From Bacteroidota bacterium (lineage in GTDB: Bacteria; Bacteroidota; Rhodothermia; Rhodothermales; JAHQVL01): 48,057 nt of DNA. A model generated the notes under the pieces. It was not told where the DNA came from, did no database searches, and saw only the letters and a list, made by a program, of their open reading frames with translations. Location: NCBI GenBank assembly GCA_039111535.1, contig JBCCIM010000021.1, positions 1 through 48,057 of the forward strand, written 5' to 3'. The stretch's first letter is position 1; each line of letters begins with the position of its first letter. The translations under genes were made by a program, and so were the position numbers. Below, one piece after another: positions 1 to 8,557 of the stretch.

Positions 1-376
1 GTAGATCTGATTGTGTTGTGAGAAAATAGGGGATATAGATTGGATAGGGCTTTCCAATATCTACAAAACACGGGAATATATGGGTAGGACTATCGACCAG
101 ATGCCAATACGTTAAATTTATGCCCCATACGCATTGACGTGGTAGCTTTTGCATGATTGGGAATCAATGTTATCAACCCAGCTACTGGTCCAGGGGCGAT
201 TTTTTGTTTGAGCAGATTCGCCACGCTTGTCCCATCTGTGCACTGCTAATGCCGGCTAAATTTTTTTATGTGGTGTGTAACTATACCGAAAAGCCCCCGT
301 AATTTGAAGTCCATTCGAAGACACACACTCGTTCCTTTTTTACTTCACACTTCTAACAACGAATGTGGCTTCTATT
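1..376. other. intergenic stretch, no gene recognised
   Basis: No convincing coding region, RNA gene or hairpin is visible before the first gene. It contains one GCCGGC hexamer near 251, and it must hold the promoter of the exported protein that starts at 377, but I cannot place the promoter elements. Confidence 0.5.
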
Positions 377-835
377 ATGAAAAAAATTACCCCTTTATTT
401 GCCATCCTATTGCTGGCACTTGGCACAACGGCATTTGCAAATTCAACCCCTCTCAACACAGAAGACATACGGGGTAAAGCATTCATTGAAAGCGTCAATG
501 AAGATCCCGAAGCAGATCAATGGAAAACATTTAGCAAAAACCTTGTTGTTGCCCTCAAGTCGGAGAATGACGGCGTGAGTGCTGGGGCCATGGGTTTGGT
601 CATCCGATTTAGCGAAAAGGTCGACGTTTCTGATGCCCTTTTTGATGTTGTGAGCATTTACAGAAACCACGAAGATGAGAACATGCGGCGCATGGCACTG
701 GTCACGCTGGGGAAAATGGATAGCCCCCAGGCCATTGGGTTTTTGACGCGCGCTGAGCAATTTGAAAAGTCTGATGTATTAAGACAAACCATGCGTGCGG
801 TGATTCATGATTACCAGCGCAGGCACGAGGGCTAA
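377..835 (+). CDS. small exported HEAT-like repeat protein
   Basis: A 152-residue protein. The start at 377 is chosen because it places a classic signal peptide first: MKK, a hydrophobic run rich in L and A, and a probable cleavage after AFA near residue 22. An in-frame ATG at 365 would add four residues. The mature part is mostly helical. The stretch with NMRRMALVTLGKM and SPQAIGFL resembles one HEAT-type helical pair (alternating small and hydrophobic positions), so a protein-protein scaffold in the periplasm is plausible. No catalytic motif is seen. It stands alone and is followed by a terminator-like hairpin at 920. The function is unknown. Confidence 0.75.
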   Translation: MKKITPLFAILLLALGTTAFANSTPLNTEDIRGKAFIESVNEDPEADQWKTFSKNLVVALKSENDGVSAGAMGLVIRFSEKVDVSDALFDVVSIYRNHEDENMRRMALVTLGKMDSPQAIGFLTRAEQFEKSDVLRQTMRAVIHDYQRRHEG

Positions 836-919
836 AGGCACTGCATTGCCGCATGGATTACGCAGCAGCTGAAGTGACGATTCAGGAGACTTGAGAAAGA
901 TCACATGATTTTTATACCC

Positions 920-955
920 AAACCTGGGCGCCTAAATGGGGTCCAGGTTTTTTAT
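920..955 (+). terminator. rho-independent terminator candidate
   Basis: Arms AAACCTGG (920-927) and CCAGGTTT (943-950) pair perfectly around a 15-nt loop, and the right arm runs into a T-rich tract (948-954). It lies 85 bp downstream of the HEAT-like gene. Confidence 0.7.
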
Positions 956-1043
956 TGCAGCGAATTTGGTTCACGACTTAATCCGGCGACTGAATTTCAA
1001 TTTCACAGATTGGCCGGCTTTGGCTAACATGTAAATGAGCATA

Positions 1044-1601
1044 TTAATTTGTACGTGAATCAGTTCGCTTTGTCGGTTCAGGATCAGGCAACTCATTAAA
1101 CAAAATAGCTTCCGGGATTTCGGCCCCCAGTAGCTTCATGCGGCTCCTTATTTTCGTCATAAGCACCTCCCGTAACACCTCCGGCTCATCACTGCCCAGT
1201 ACAATGATTTTGTTCTTCTTCCAGGGTGTTTTTACTTCCAATTCAATACCCCGCCCAAACGTGACCGCGTATTGCATGCCTTTAGACGTATGCCGCGAAC
1301 CCAGTCCACCCATGCTCAATTCCTTTTCAATCCTCACATCTACAATATCTTCGATCGCCACCTGTTTACGAAAAGACCCCAGGCCATAGTGCCAGCAGAT
1401 ATGGGTGTCGTCGATGGTGATGGTCATTCCGTAAAGGAAACAGGCCAACAACGCGAATCCGATAGCTACCAGCCCATAAAGAATATCCATACCAGGTGGT
1501 GGGGTACCCCATATCAGGATAAAAATAAACGTGGCTATCCAGGGCAGTGTAAAAAACAGGGCCCAATAACCAATTTGTGTATGTCGATAGATTGCTGGCA
1601 T
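1044..1601 (-). CDS. two-TM membrane protein with PH-like domain
   Basis: A 185-residue protein. Two hydrophobic helices near residues 11-31 and 39-59 are followed by a soluble part of about 120 residues. That part starts with a strand pattern (MTITIDDTHICWHYGLG) typical of bacterial PH-like (bPH, YdbS/YdbT-type) domains. The C-terminus is charged and probably disordered. There is no signal peptide. It is a single gene on the minus strand between two plus-strand genes. Membership of the bPH group rests on the TM-pair plus beta-rich layout, not on a diagnostic motif. Confidence 0.7.
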   Translation of the reverse strand: MPAIYRHTQIGYWALFFTLPWIATFIFILIWGTPPPGMDILYGLVAIGFALLACFLYGMTITIDDTHICWHYGLGSFRKQVAIEDIVDVRIEKELSMGGLGSRHTSKGMQYAVTFGRGIELEVKTPWKKNKIIVLGSDEPEVLREVLMTKIRSRMKLLGAEIPEAILFNELPDPEPTKRTDSRTN

Positions 1602-1878
1602 TGAATCAGTTTACTGTTGAAATGCTATCAATTTACAGACTATGAATGTGCGTGTCTGGCTTTTTGATTTGAAGGATTGTACTTGTTTCCTGTTGATTTG
1701 CCCTGTTTAGGTATAGCTTTAGTTCAATCAAACCTTTGCCAAATATGAAAGTGTCCGCTGCTTGTGCTCGATTGGTCCCCTGTATATTAGCGCCGGCGCG
1801 GACTGTGCGTATTGACTTGATTAATTGGAATGGTAGTTGGAAGATGTATAGTAACCCAAAATCAATCCCACACTTGGC

Positions 1879-3636
1879 ATGAAGCAGTCTGTATGCGCGT
1901 TTTTAAGGTACGGGGTGCTGGTATTAGCTGTTGCCCAACTGGCTACGCCGGCCCTCGCTCAGCAAACCGTCACCTACCAGCCCTCAACCGAGCGGATTGC
2001 CAACCCAGAGCGCGGATTCTATCACTACATCGAAACGAAAGCCAGCGACCCGAATGCGTACAGCTTGAGCCAACTGGTGGGCTATCGCCGAAACGAAGAC
2101 ATTACCCTGCTCTATTGCATCAACTACCTCGACACCTTTGTGGAAGCGCCCATTAGCAACGGCTACCTGGATCATTTTGAGGCGAATATGAACGCGGTGC
2201 GCGAAGCCGGCCTCAAATGTGTGCTGCGGTTTGCGTACACCAAAGACGATCCCACAGTCCGCAACGAGCAGCCGCCCTTTGGCGATGCTACCAAAGAGCA
2301 GGTACTTGCTCATATCGATCAACTCGGGCCACTACTCACAAAACACGCCGACGTCATTGCGGTAATGCAGGCCGGCTTCATCGGCGTTTGGGGGGAATGG
2401 TACTACACCGATCATTTTGTCGACAACCCCTCAGTCCCCTGGCAGGTGTCTGCTACACAGCAGGCCAACCGCCTCGAAGTGGTGGAGGCGCTGCTGACGC
2501 ATTTGCCCGAAGATCTGCAGGTTGCCGTTCGCTATCCGAGCGCGAAGCAAGGGATGTTGCAGCGCACTACCCCTGTCTCTGCCGAGGAGGCTTTTGAAAA
2601 TACCAACCTCGCGCGCATCGGCTTTCATAACGATTGCTTCCTCGCGGGCGACCAAGACTTTGGCACTTACCGCGACAACACCGACCGCGAGTTTCTGGCT
2701 GCTGAAACGAAGTACGTCGGACTCGGCGGAGAATCCTGCCAGAACAACCCGCCGCGCTCCTCTTGTGACAACGCGCTTGCAGAGCTGGCGCAGTTTCACT
2801 GGACGTATATCAATGCTGATTACCATCCACAGGTATTGTCTGGCTGGGAGAGTGGGGGCTGTATGGAAGAAATTGAACAGCGGCTAGGGTACCGGCTTGT
2901 CCTGACAGAGGGCACATATCCGCTTGCGGCGGCGACGGGGGAGGATTTTGGCGTCCAACTGGCCATCGAAAACGCCGGCTGGGCCGCGCCAATTCAAAAC
3001 CGACCGCTTACCCTGATCGCGACCAATACCGGTACTGGTGAGGCATACACAGCCGTATTGCCGGCGGCGCTCCAGTTTTGGGAAGCCGGCGCTACCCAGC
3101 AACTGGACTACACCGTATGTGCTGCGGAGGGTATTCCTGCTGGTGACTATGCACTTTCGCTGCAGCTACCAGATACAGCGCTGTCGGATGACAATCAGGG
3201 CAACTATGCAATCCAATTTGCCAATGCAGGTAATTTGTGGGATGATGCAAGCGGATTCAATAGCCTGAACCATACAATGAGACTGACGCAAGGGACCGAG
3301 AATTGTGCGGGCCCTATTGTGCTTATTTCAGATGCATTGCCAACCCATGTTGAGGGTGAAGATCTGGAAGAGGGGAGCTTTAATTGGACGCTTTATCCAA
3401 ACCCATCTCGTGGTGAAGTAAACATCGAGCTAGCACAAGCAGGGGGCATGGGTGAAGAAATTCAACTGGAGGTATTCGACATGCTAGGCCGGCTGGTTGA
3501 TCGCAAAACGATGACTGCCGTACCCGGTACAAAATCGTTTGCGCTTTCCATGACGTCATACAAGCCTGGCGTTTATGCAATTCGAATTAGCACCTCTACC
3601 CGGCTTACAACCCGTATGATTACCGTCGACAAATAG
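1879..3636 (+). CDS. secreted DUF4874/DUF4832 protein with T9SS tail
   Basis: A 585-residue surface or secreted protein. Residues 1-27 form a signal peptide ending ALA-QQ. Residues about 30-190 match DUF4874: the opening NPERGFYHY and the later GFIGVWGEWYY are hallmarks of this glycoside-hydrolase-like barrel family. The next roughly 200 residues look like DUF4832. Six or more cysteines in the C-terminal half suggest disulfides outside the cytoplasm. From about residue 504 the motif WTLYPNPSRGEVNIEL and the later GVYAIRIS form a type-A type IX secretion sorting domain. The substrate is unknown, but the family is expected to act on or bind carbohydrate. Single gene. Confidence 0.85.
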   Translation: MKQSVCAFLRYGVLVLAVAQLATPALAQQTVTYQPSTERIANPERGFYHYIETKASDPNAYSLSQLVGYRRNEDITLLYCINYLDTFVEAPISNGYLDHFEANMNAVREAGLKCVLRFAYTKDDPTVRNEQPPFGDATKEQVLAHIDQLGPLLTKHADVIAVMQAGFIGVWGEWYYTDHFVDNPSVPWQVSATQQANRLEVVEALLTHLPEDLQVAVRYPSAKQGMLQRTTPVSAEEAFENTNLARIGFHNDCFLAGDQDFGTYRDNTDREFLAAETKYVGLGGESCQNNPPRSSCDNALAELAQFHWTYINADYHPQVLSGWESGGCMEEIEQRLGYRLVLTEGTYPLAAATGEDFGVQLAIENAGWAAPIQNRPLTLIATNTGTGEAYTAVLPAALQFWEAGATQQLDYTVCAAEGIPAGDYALSLQLPDTALSDDNQGNYAIQFANAGNLWDDASGFNSLNHTMRLTQGTENCAGPIVLISDALPTHVEGEDLEEGSFNWTLYPNPSRGEVNIELAQAGGMGEEIQLEVFDMLGRLVDRKTMTAVPGTKSFALSMTSYKPGVYAIRISTSTRLTTRMITVDK

Positions 3637-3812
3637 TACGGTTGGGTGAAATTATATGTCATATAGAGACCGAATCATGCTGAAGACGCCGATGGATGCC
3701 ATGCAATTGCATCTCTTGAAAAAGGAGACCCTGTTTTAACGTAGATTGGAGCATCGGGCACATGAAACTGTTTTGCTCGACCCACCCCCTCTTCGTAATA
3801 GTTACGTCTCGT

Positions 3813-5276
3813 ATGAAAAGGTTTGTTTTTCTAGTTGGTGTGCTGATGGTGTCGCTCATTGTGATCATCGCAATCAACACCACGCGGTTTGCTTCGAAAC
3901 AACTCACTGTGACGCCTGCACAGCCCGTAGCTGTTGATACAGAAGCTGCGGCCCTCCGACTTGCCGGCGCACTTCGGATTCCCACAATCGCTGAAGTCGA
4001 CACAACGCTCATCGATCACGCTGCTTTTGATGCGCTGCACGCTTATTTAGCACAGGCTTTTCCCAGTGTACACGCGTCTTTGCAGCAAAATGTGATAAAC
4101 AGGCATTCACTTCTGTACTTGTGGGAAGGTACTGCGCCCGACCTCGATCCGCTTGTACTCATGAGCCATCTGGATGTAGTGCCTGTCGAGCCCGGTACTG
4201 AGAGCAATTGGCAACACGCGCCTTTTGTCGGCCACATTGACACAGATCATATTTGGGGGCGTGGTGCTTTGGACGATAAAAATGGCGTGCTGGCTATTCT
4301 TGAAGCTGTAGAAATGTTGATACAGGGAGGGTTTCAGCCTACGCGTTCGGTTATGCTGGCTTTTGGGCACGACGAAGAAATTGGCGGCCGGCGTGGGGCG
4401 AGCTATATCGCTGATCGCCTTGAAATGGCCGGTGTGACCCCGTGGCTTGTGGTCGATGAAGGTGGGGTGGTGCTCGAAGATCATCCGATGCCTGTGGATG
4501 CACCGCTTGCCCTTGTAGGTATTGCTGAAAAAGGGTCACTCAGCCTTTTGCTCTCTGTTGAGGGGCCGGGTGGACACTCCTCTATGCCAGACCGGGAGAC
4601 CACAGTCGGTATTTTGAGCGGCGCTATCGACAAATTGTCGCATAACCCGTTTCCTGGACAGATTGGCGGCGTGAGCAAGCAGATCCTGGATTACCTGGGC
4701 CCCGAAATGTCGTTGCTGCCAAAGGCCGTGTTTGCCAACCAGTGGCTTTTTAGTCCCTTGATTGTTCGCCAGTTATCCGCAAGCCCGAGTAGCGACGCCC
4801 TGCTGCGTACCACGATCGCACCGACGATGTTGAAGGCCAGTCCCAAAGCCAATGTGTTGCCTGCGCGTGCAGAAGCTGTTGTGAACTTCCGAATTGTGCC
4901 GGGTGAAACCATCAAAAGCGTTGAGGCGCGTGTGCGTGAAGTTGTAAATGACCCGCGTGTTGAGATTAAACCCTACCAAGGCGGGCATGACAATCCTTCC
5001 GGTGTTTCTTCAACTACAAGTGAGGCCTTTCTAACGCTACAGCGATCCATCCACGAGGTATTCCCGGAGGCGGTGTTTGCGCCCTATTTGATGGTGGGAG
5101 GCTCGGACGCCAAACATTTCAGCCGGCTATCCGACAACGTGTACCGCTTTCTGCCCGTCTATTTCAGAGAAGGAGACCTTGCGCGGATGCACGGTACAAA
5201 CGAGCGCATCTCAAAAGCAGATTATGCAAATGCAATTCGGTTTTATCATCGGCTGATAAGGAATGTTGGGGAGTGA
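3813..5276 (+). CDS. M20-family metallopeptidase (PM20D1/CPS1-like)
   Basis: A 487-residue di-zinc hydrolase. I prefer the ATG at 3813 over 3762 because it puts an N-terminal anchor first (MKRFVFLVGVLMVSLIVIIA). Visible M20 ligands, numbered from 3813: H119 and D121 in SHLDVV, bridging D154 in GALDD, catalytic E188 and zinc ligand E189 in DEEIGG, D215 in VVDEGG, and H435 in SDAKHF. The dimerisation or lid domain lies between about residues 240 and 360 (GGHSSMP). Length and anchor resemble the CPS1/PM20D1 carboxypeptidases and N-acyl amino acid hydrolases, so peptides or N-acyl amino acids are likely substrates. The active site should face the periplasm. The stop codon falls inside a tandem repeat. 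Confidence 0.9.
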   Translation: MKRFVFLVGVLMVSLIVIIAINTTRFASKQLTVTPAQPVAVDTEAAALRLAGALRIPTIAEVDTTLIDHAAFDALHAYLAQAFPSVHASLQQNVINRHSLLYLWEGTAPDLDPLVLMSHLDVVPVEPGTESNWQHAPFVGHIDTDHIWGRGALDDKNGVLAILEAVEMLIQGGFQPTRSVMLAFGHDEEIGGRRGASYIADRLEMAGVTPWLVVDEGGVVLEDHPMPVDAPLALVGIAEKGSLSLLLSVEGPGGHSSMPDRETTVGILSGAIDKLSHNPFPGQIGGVSKQILDYLGPEMSLLPKAVFANQWLFSPLIVRQLSASPSSDALLRTTIAPTMLKASPKANVLPARAEAVVNFRIVPGETIKSVEARVREVVNDPRVEIKPYQGGHDNPSGVSSTTSEAFLTLQRSIHEVFPEAVFAPYLMVGGSDAKHFSRLSDNVYRFLPVYFREGDLARMHGTNERISKADYANAIRFYHRLIRNVGE

Positions 5277-5321
5277 GGAGTATCGAGTGAGGAGTATCGA
5301 GTGAGGAGTGAGGAGTATCGA
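5273..5321. repeat. 14-bp tandem repeat at 3' end of M20 gene
   Basis: The unit GTGAGGAGTATCGA occurs at 5273-5286, 5287-5300 and 5308-5321, with a half unit GTGAGGA at 5301-5307. The first copy overlaps the M20 stop codon. Downstream, short CCGAA/CGAA units continue to about 5355. Confidence 0.9.
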
Positions 5322-5364
5322 GAATCCGAAAGAACGAAAGCCCGAATATCCGAAAACACACCTT

Positions 5365-6105
5365 TTACGGCTTCTCAAACACCATAAAGTGCTGCTGCGG
5401 CAGGAAATCACGTGTTTCTACCCAGCGCAGGCCGGCAGCTTCCATTTCTTTCCGCGCTTGTGCCTCTGTCATTTTATGTAAAGGTTTAATCGGGACGCGC
5501 GGATCCTCGCCGCGGTATTCGATCAGCACAAACTTACCCCCCTGATTTAAAGCCCTCACCATCGCCTGCCCCATTTCATACGGATAGGCAAGCTCGTGGT
5601 ACACATCAACCATCAGGATTAAATCCATACTGTCTGCCGGTAAATTTGGGCTGGTTTCACTGCCTTGAATCAGCGCTACGTTTTGCACATTGCCGCGCTC
5701 AATGCGCGCAGCCATCACGTCGAGCATTTCTTGCTGGATGTCTACCGCCAGTACTTTCCCTTGCGGCACGCGCGGGGCCATTCGGAAAGTGAAGTAGCCA
5801 GTGCCGGCGCCGATATCGGCCACCACATCATCTTCCTCAAGTGGCAGGGCAGAGACCAAGGCGCTGGTGGCTTCTTCAGCATCGCGTTCGGTGCGTTCCA
5901 ACCATGCGGCGCCGGCAAATCCCATCACGTGGGAAATTTCTCGGCCCATGTAGAATTTCCCGATGCCATCGCGACTGGCGCGTTTGGTCTCGTAGCGGTC
6001 TGCGTTTTCCGTGGTTTGCGGGGCTTCGGTTTGGGCGCATGCCGGCATGAAAAACGTGAAGCAGAGGAGGAGGGCCAGGTATGTGGTTGTGTTACGAATT
6101 GTCAT
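5365..6105 (-). CDS. lipoprotein class I SAM-dependent methyltransferase
   Basis: A 246-residue protein from the ATG at 6105. Residues 1-23 form a lipoprotein-type signal (hydrophobic core, then FMPAC-AQ, probable lipidated C23). The methyltransferase core begins with motif I VADIGAGTGYF (D97-F105), followed by the acidic end of strand 2 (VLAVDIQQEM) and DLILMVDVYHEL as motif IV/post-IV. It belongs to the small exported methyltransferase-like group often annotated 'class I SAM-dependent methyltransferase'. An exported SAM enzyme is odd, since SAM is cytoplasmic, so either it acts before export or the signal is not cleaved. Extending the start upstream to 6357 only translates the repeats at 6195-6424. 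The substrate is unknown. Confidence 0.82.
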   Translation of the reverse strand: MTIRNTTTYLALLLCFTFFMPACAQTEAPQTTENADRYETKRASRDGIGKFYMGREISHVMGFAGAAWLERTERDAEEATSALVSALPLEEDDVVADIGAGTGYFTFRMAPRVPQGKVLAVDIQQEMLDVMAARIERGNVQNVALIQGSETSPNLPADSMDLILMVDVYHELAYPYEMGQAMVRALNQGGKFVLIEYRGEDPRVPIKPLHKMTEAQARKEMEAAGLRWVETRDFLPQQHFMVFEKP

Positions 6106-6194
6106 ACTAATTAGCTGGATTTGAACGGGCTCCGCTATAATACACACAAACGCCGGGGATATGCACCTATTTGCATCATGCTCCCATATCCCCA

Positions 6195-6290
6195 CGTCAT
6201 GCCCAGCTTGACTGCGCATCCACCGGTATTGCGAATTGTGTCCGTCTGTCAACTGATGCTGGTGCCAATTGGGGGGGATACCCAACAGTT
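6195..6290. repeat. degenerate copy of REPIN-like element
   Basis: The left end (6195-6231) matches the left end of the element at 6318 at most positions: CGTCAT(G/A)CCCAGCTTGACTG, then ATCCACCGGTAT. The right end is reduced to GGATACCCAA near 6277-6286. It is a decayed neighbour copy, 123 bp before the intact one. Confidence 0.7.
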
Positions 6291-6317
6291 TACTTCCCAA
6301 ACACACTGCCAACAATC

Positions 6318-6424
6318 CGTCATACCCAGCTTGACTGGGTATCCACCGGTATAGCAAACCGTATCTAGTCGTTAAGTGATGATACAGCCATTTGGGTGGA
6401 TACCCAATAGAGTTGGGTATGACG
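6318..6424. repeat. REPIN-like inverted-repeat element, 107 bp
   Basis: The left arm 6318-6345 starts CGTCATACCCA and ends GGGTATCCACC. The right arm 6396-6424 starts GGTGGATACCC and ends GGGTATGACG. The right arm reverse-complemented matches the left arm at about 25 of 30 positions. Each arm is itself a small palindrome (ATACCCA..TGGGTAT), the organisation of paired REP sequences (REPINs). It lies between the divergent methyltransferase and serine hydrolase genes. Confidence 0.8.
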
Positions 6425-6533
6425 TGTGTGAAGGGGAGAGTGAGAAAATGCTAGTTTTCTCGCATCTTTGCGCGAGCAAGGCACGTAAGGGTTCAGAAAT
6501 TGTGTGTTGAATCACAAAATCCCGCTCTTGGTT

Positions 6534-7586
6534 ATGAAAAACGCCACTTCTGTTTTCCTGCTGTTGCTTTTTGTGCCGCTGGTTGCATGCGCCCAAACGC
6601 CGAACCTGTCGAATGAACTGGATGCTTACGTGGACGAGGTGATGACGGCGTATGGTATGCCAGGTGTGGCGTTTGCCGTGATCAAAGACGGGGAGGTTAT
6701 CCATAAAAAGAACTACGGACTGGCCAATCTTGAACACCAGGTGCCCGTCACTGAAAACTCGATTTTCCGCGTGTATTCCCTTACCAAACTTGTGGTGATT
6801 TCAGGGCTCTTCCAGCTTGTTGAGCAGGGCAAGCTTTCGCTCGATGACCAGATCACTGACTATGTAGATGGCCTGCCGGCAACCTGGCACCATCTACAAA
6901 TCAAACACCTCATCACACATTCTAGTGGCCTGCCCGATATGGCGCCGATTCCAGTCTTCCAGGAGCTATCGGAAGACGCAGCAAAAGCACGCGTGTTTGC
7001 AGAGCCGCTGCGGGCTGAGGCCGGCAACGTGTACGACTACAACCAGACCAATTTCTGGCTACTCAAAGAAATCATTGAGCGGGTCACAACCATGCCTATG
7101 GATCAATTTCTTCTTGAAAATCAGTTCAGCACGGCGCCAGATACTGCCTTCTTCTCTGTGGACTCGCGAGACATCATCCGTAACCGCGTCACTGCGTATT
7201 TCCCTTTTGCGAAAGGCTACACAACCATTGAGCATCCCTATTTGCAAGGCGACTATGCTTATGCCATGAACGGACTCAATATCACCCTCAATGCTTTTAT
7301 CCACTGGAGCCAGCAATTGCGCAACGATACAATTATGCAGCCGGCAACGCGTGCTAAAATGTGGGAGCCCTTTCCGTATGCGGCGTCGGATAAGCTATTT
7401 ACGTATGGCTGGGACATGCGACCCGTGCAGGGGCACAATTCGTACGGCTTCTCTGGCAGCCTGGTCACTGCCTATCGCATTTTCCCTGATGACGATCTTA
7501 GCATCATCTTTTTAGCCAACGGCATGCGCGACTTCTTCAATATTGAGGACATCATGAATACCATCGCCATGCGCGTGCTCGAGTAG
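6534..7586 (+). CDS. beta-lactamase-like serine hydrolase lipoprotein
   Basis: A 350-residue protein of the serine beta-lactamase/class C-like family (esterase or D-aminopeptidase type). The start at 6534 gives a lipoprotein signal ending VAC-AQ. The active-site SxxK is S82-L-T-K85 (in RVYSLTKLV). The second motif, aligned by its flanks (YNQTNFWLL), has Y169 with the asparagine position of YxN replaced by glutamine, as in many Bacteroidota relatives. The C-terminal KTG-like position is probably in YGFSGS. The length is usual for the stand-alone catalytic domain without extra barrel domains. The substrate is not predictable: peptide, ester or cell-wall fragment. It is convergent with the FecR gene (26 bp apart). 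Confidence 0.87.
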   Translation: MKNATSVFLLLLFVPLVACAQTPNLSNELDAYVDEVMTAYGMPGVAFAVIKDGEVIHKKNYGLANLEHQVPVTENSIFRVYSLTKLVVISGLFQLVEQGKLSLDDQITDYVDGLPATWHHLQIKHLITHSSGLPDMAPIPVFQELSEDAAKARVFAEPLRAEAGNVYDYNQTNFWLLKEIIERVTTMPMDQFLLENQFSTAPDTAFFSVDSRDIIRNRVTAYFPFAKGYTTIEHPYLQGDYAYAMNGLNITLNAFIHWSQQLRNDTIMQPATRAKMWEPFPYAASDKLFTYGWDMRPVQGHNSYGFSGSLVTAYRIFPDDDLSIIFLANGMRDFFNIEDIMNTIAMRVLE

Positions 7587-7612
7587 GTAGCGTCAGGGAG
7601 CTACCACGTGCG

Positions 7613-8557
7613 CTATGGCAATGGGTCCAGTTTGAAACCTGCGTCGGATTGGGATACTGAACAGCCGGCAATCTCGCAGACAGCCGCTAATGATTCTTGC
7701 ACACCCGCAGGGTTTGGGGCGATCCACGTAAGAATAGTTGCGTGCAGCGGCGGTGCTACCTGAATGGATACCGCATACTTGCGTTCAAGGAGCTGGGCCA
7801 ACGAAGGTAACGCCTGGTCGATGCTGGCAATCCCTCCTTCTGTCCACATGTTGGCAATGGATTGGTTATACGGAACAGGCGCAGATGGATTGCCGGCGTT
7901 TCCAATGACTCGGCTTTCCTGGCCGGCTTCTACAACAGCAAGCGTGGTACCTTCGGTACTGGCCGTGAAGTGGACCGTACCTTCTGTAACCTGGAGTATG
8001 GTCTGCTGTATTTTTTGTAGCGAGTCTGGCGCCCAGGTGTTGACATTGAATGCCGTTCCCACAACCTGGATACGGGCGTTTGCAGTGGTTACCACAAAAG
8101 GCCGTGTGCCATGGGCGACATCAAAGAAAGCTTCACCCGCCAGATATACTGCACGGGTTTTGCCCCACAGGTTGCGGCCGTATGAAATAGTAGATGCACT
8201 GTTTAAGGCTACTGAAGAACCGTCGGGCAATGTGAACTGCGCGGTTACGCCGGCGGGTACTTCGTGCGTTATGGTACGTGTGCCATACCATGCGATAGCA
8301 AGGGCGAGGATGACGAGTGTCGCGGCTACTTTCCAGGTTTGCCGCAATACGTACATGGTCGCTGATTTCTGCACGGGTGTGGCCTTGCGCAACTGCTGTT
8401 CGAACTGGGCCACGGCGTCGTCAACTGCAGCACCAGGCATGGCCGGCGCATCTTTTGCCGTGATCGCCCACACTTTCTCCAGTGCCGCTTTTTCATCGGG
8501 CTGCTCGCGATTGAGCGAGTCCTGGACGTCTTTGGGTATCGTAGCTTTTGGTTTCAT
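7613..8557 (-). CDS. FecR-family anti-sigma regulator
   Basis: A 314-residue inner-membrane regulator. The N-terminal cytoplasmic part of about 75 residues would contact the sigma factor. One TM helix lies near residues 75-92 (AATLVILALAIAWYG). The periplasmic FecR domain starts at about residue 100, with the typical sequences TLPDGSSVALNSAS and GEAFFDV and a later VVGTAFNV. A small C-terminal STN-like/DUF4974 piece (LAQLLERKYAVSI) would interact with the receptor signalling domain. Its ATG overlaps the stop of the sigma gene by 4 bp (ATGA), so the two are translationally coupled. It is the last gene of the operon. Confidence 0.92.
   Translation of the reverse strand: MKPKATIPKDVQDSLNREQPDEKAALEKVWAITAKDAPAMPGAAVDDAVAQFEQQLRKATPVQKSATMYVLRQTWKVAATLVILALAIAWYGTRTITHEVPAGVTAQFTLPDGSSVALNSASTISYGRNLWGKTRAVYLAGEAFFDVAHGTRPFVVTTANARIQVVGTAFNVNTWAPDSLQKIQQTILQVTEGTVHFTASTEGTTLAVVEAGQESRVIGNAGNPSAPVPYNQSIANMWTEGGIASIDQALPSLAQLLERKYAVSIQVAPPLHATILTWIAPNPAGVQESLAAVCEIAGCSVSQSDAGFKLDPLP

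Noticed and set aside
5273-5355. Possible CRISPR array
   Set aside because: The units are 14 bp and directly abutting, without unique spacers, and no cas genes are near. It is a simple tandem repeat.
6106-6357. Upstream extension of the methyltransferase gene by 84 codons
   Set aside because: The extension translates the REPIN-like repeats (YRWIPSQAGYD and YRWMRSQAGHD are the two copies), while the ATG at 6105 starts a proper lipoprotein signal.
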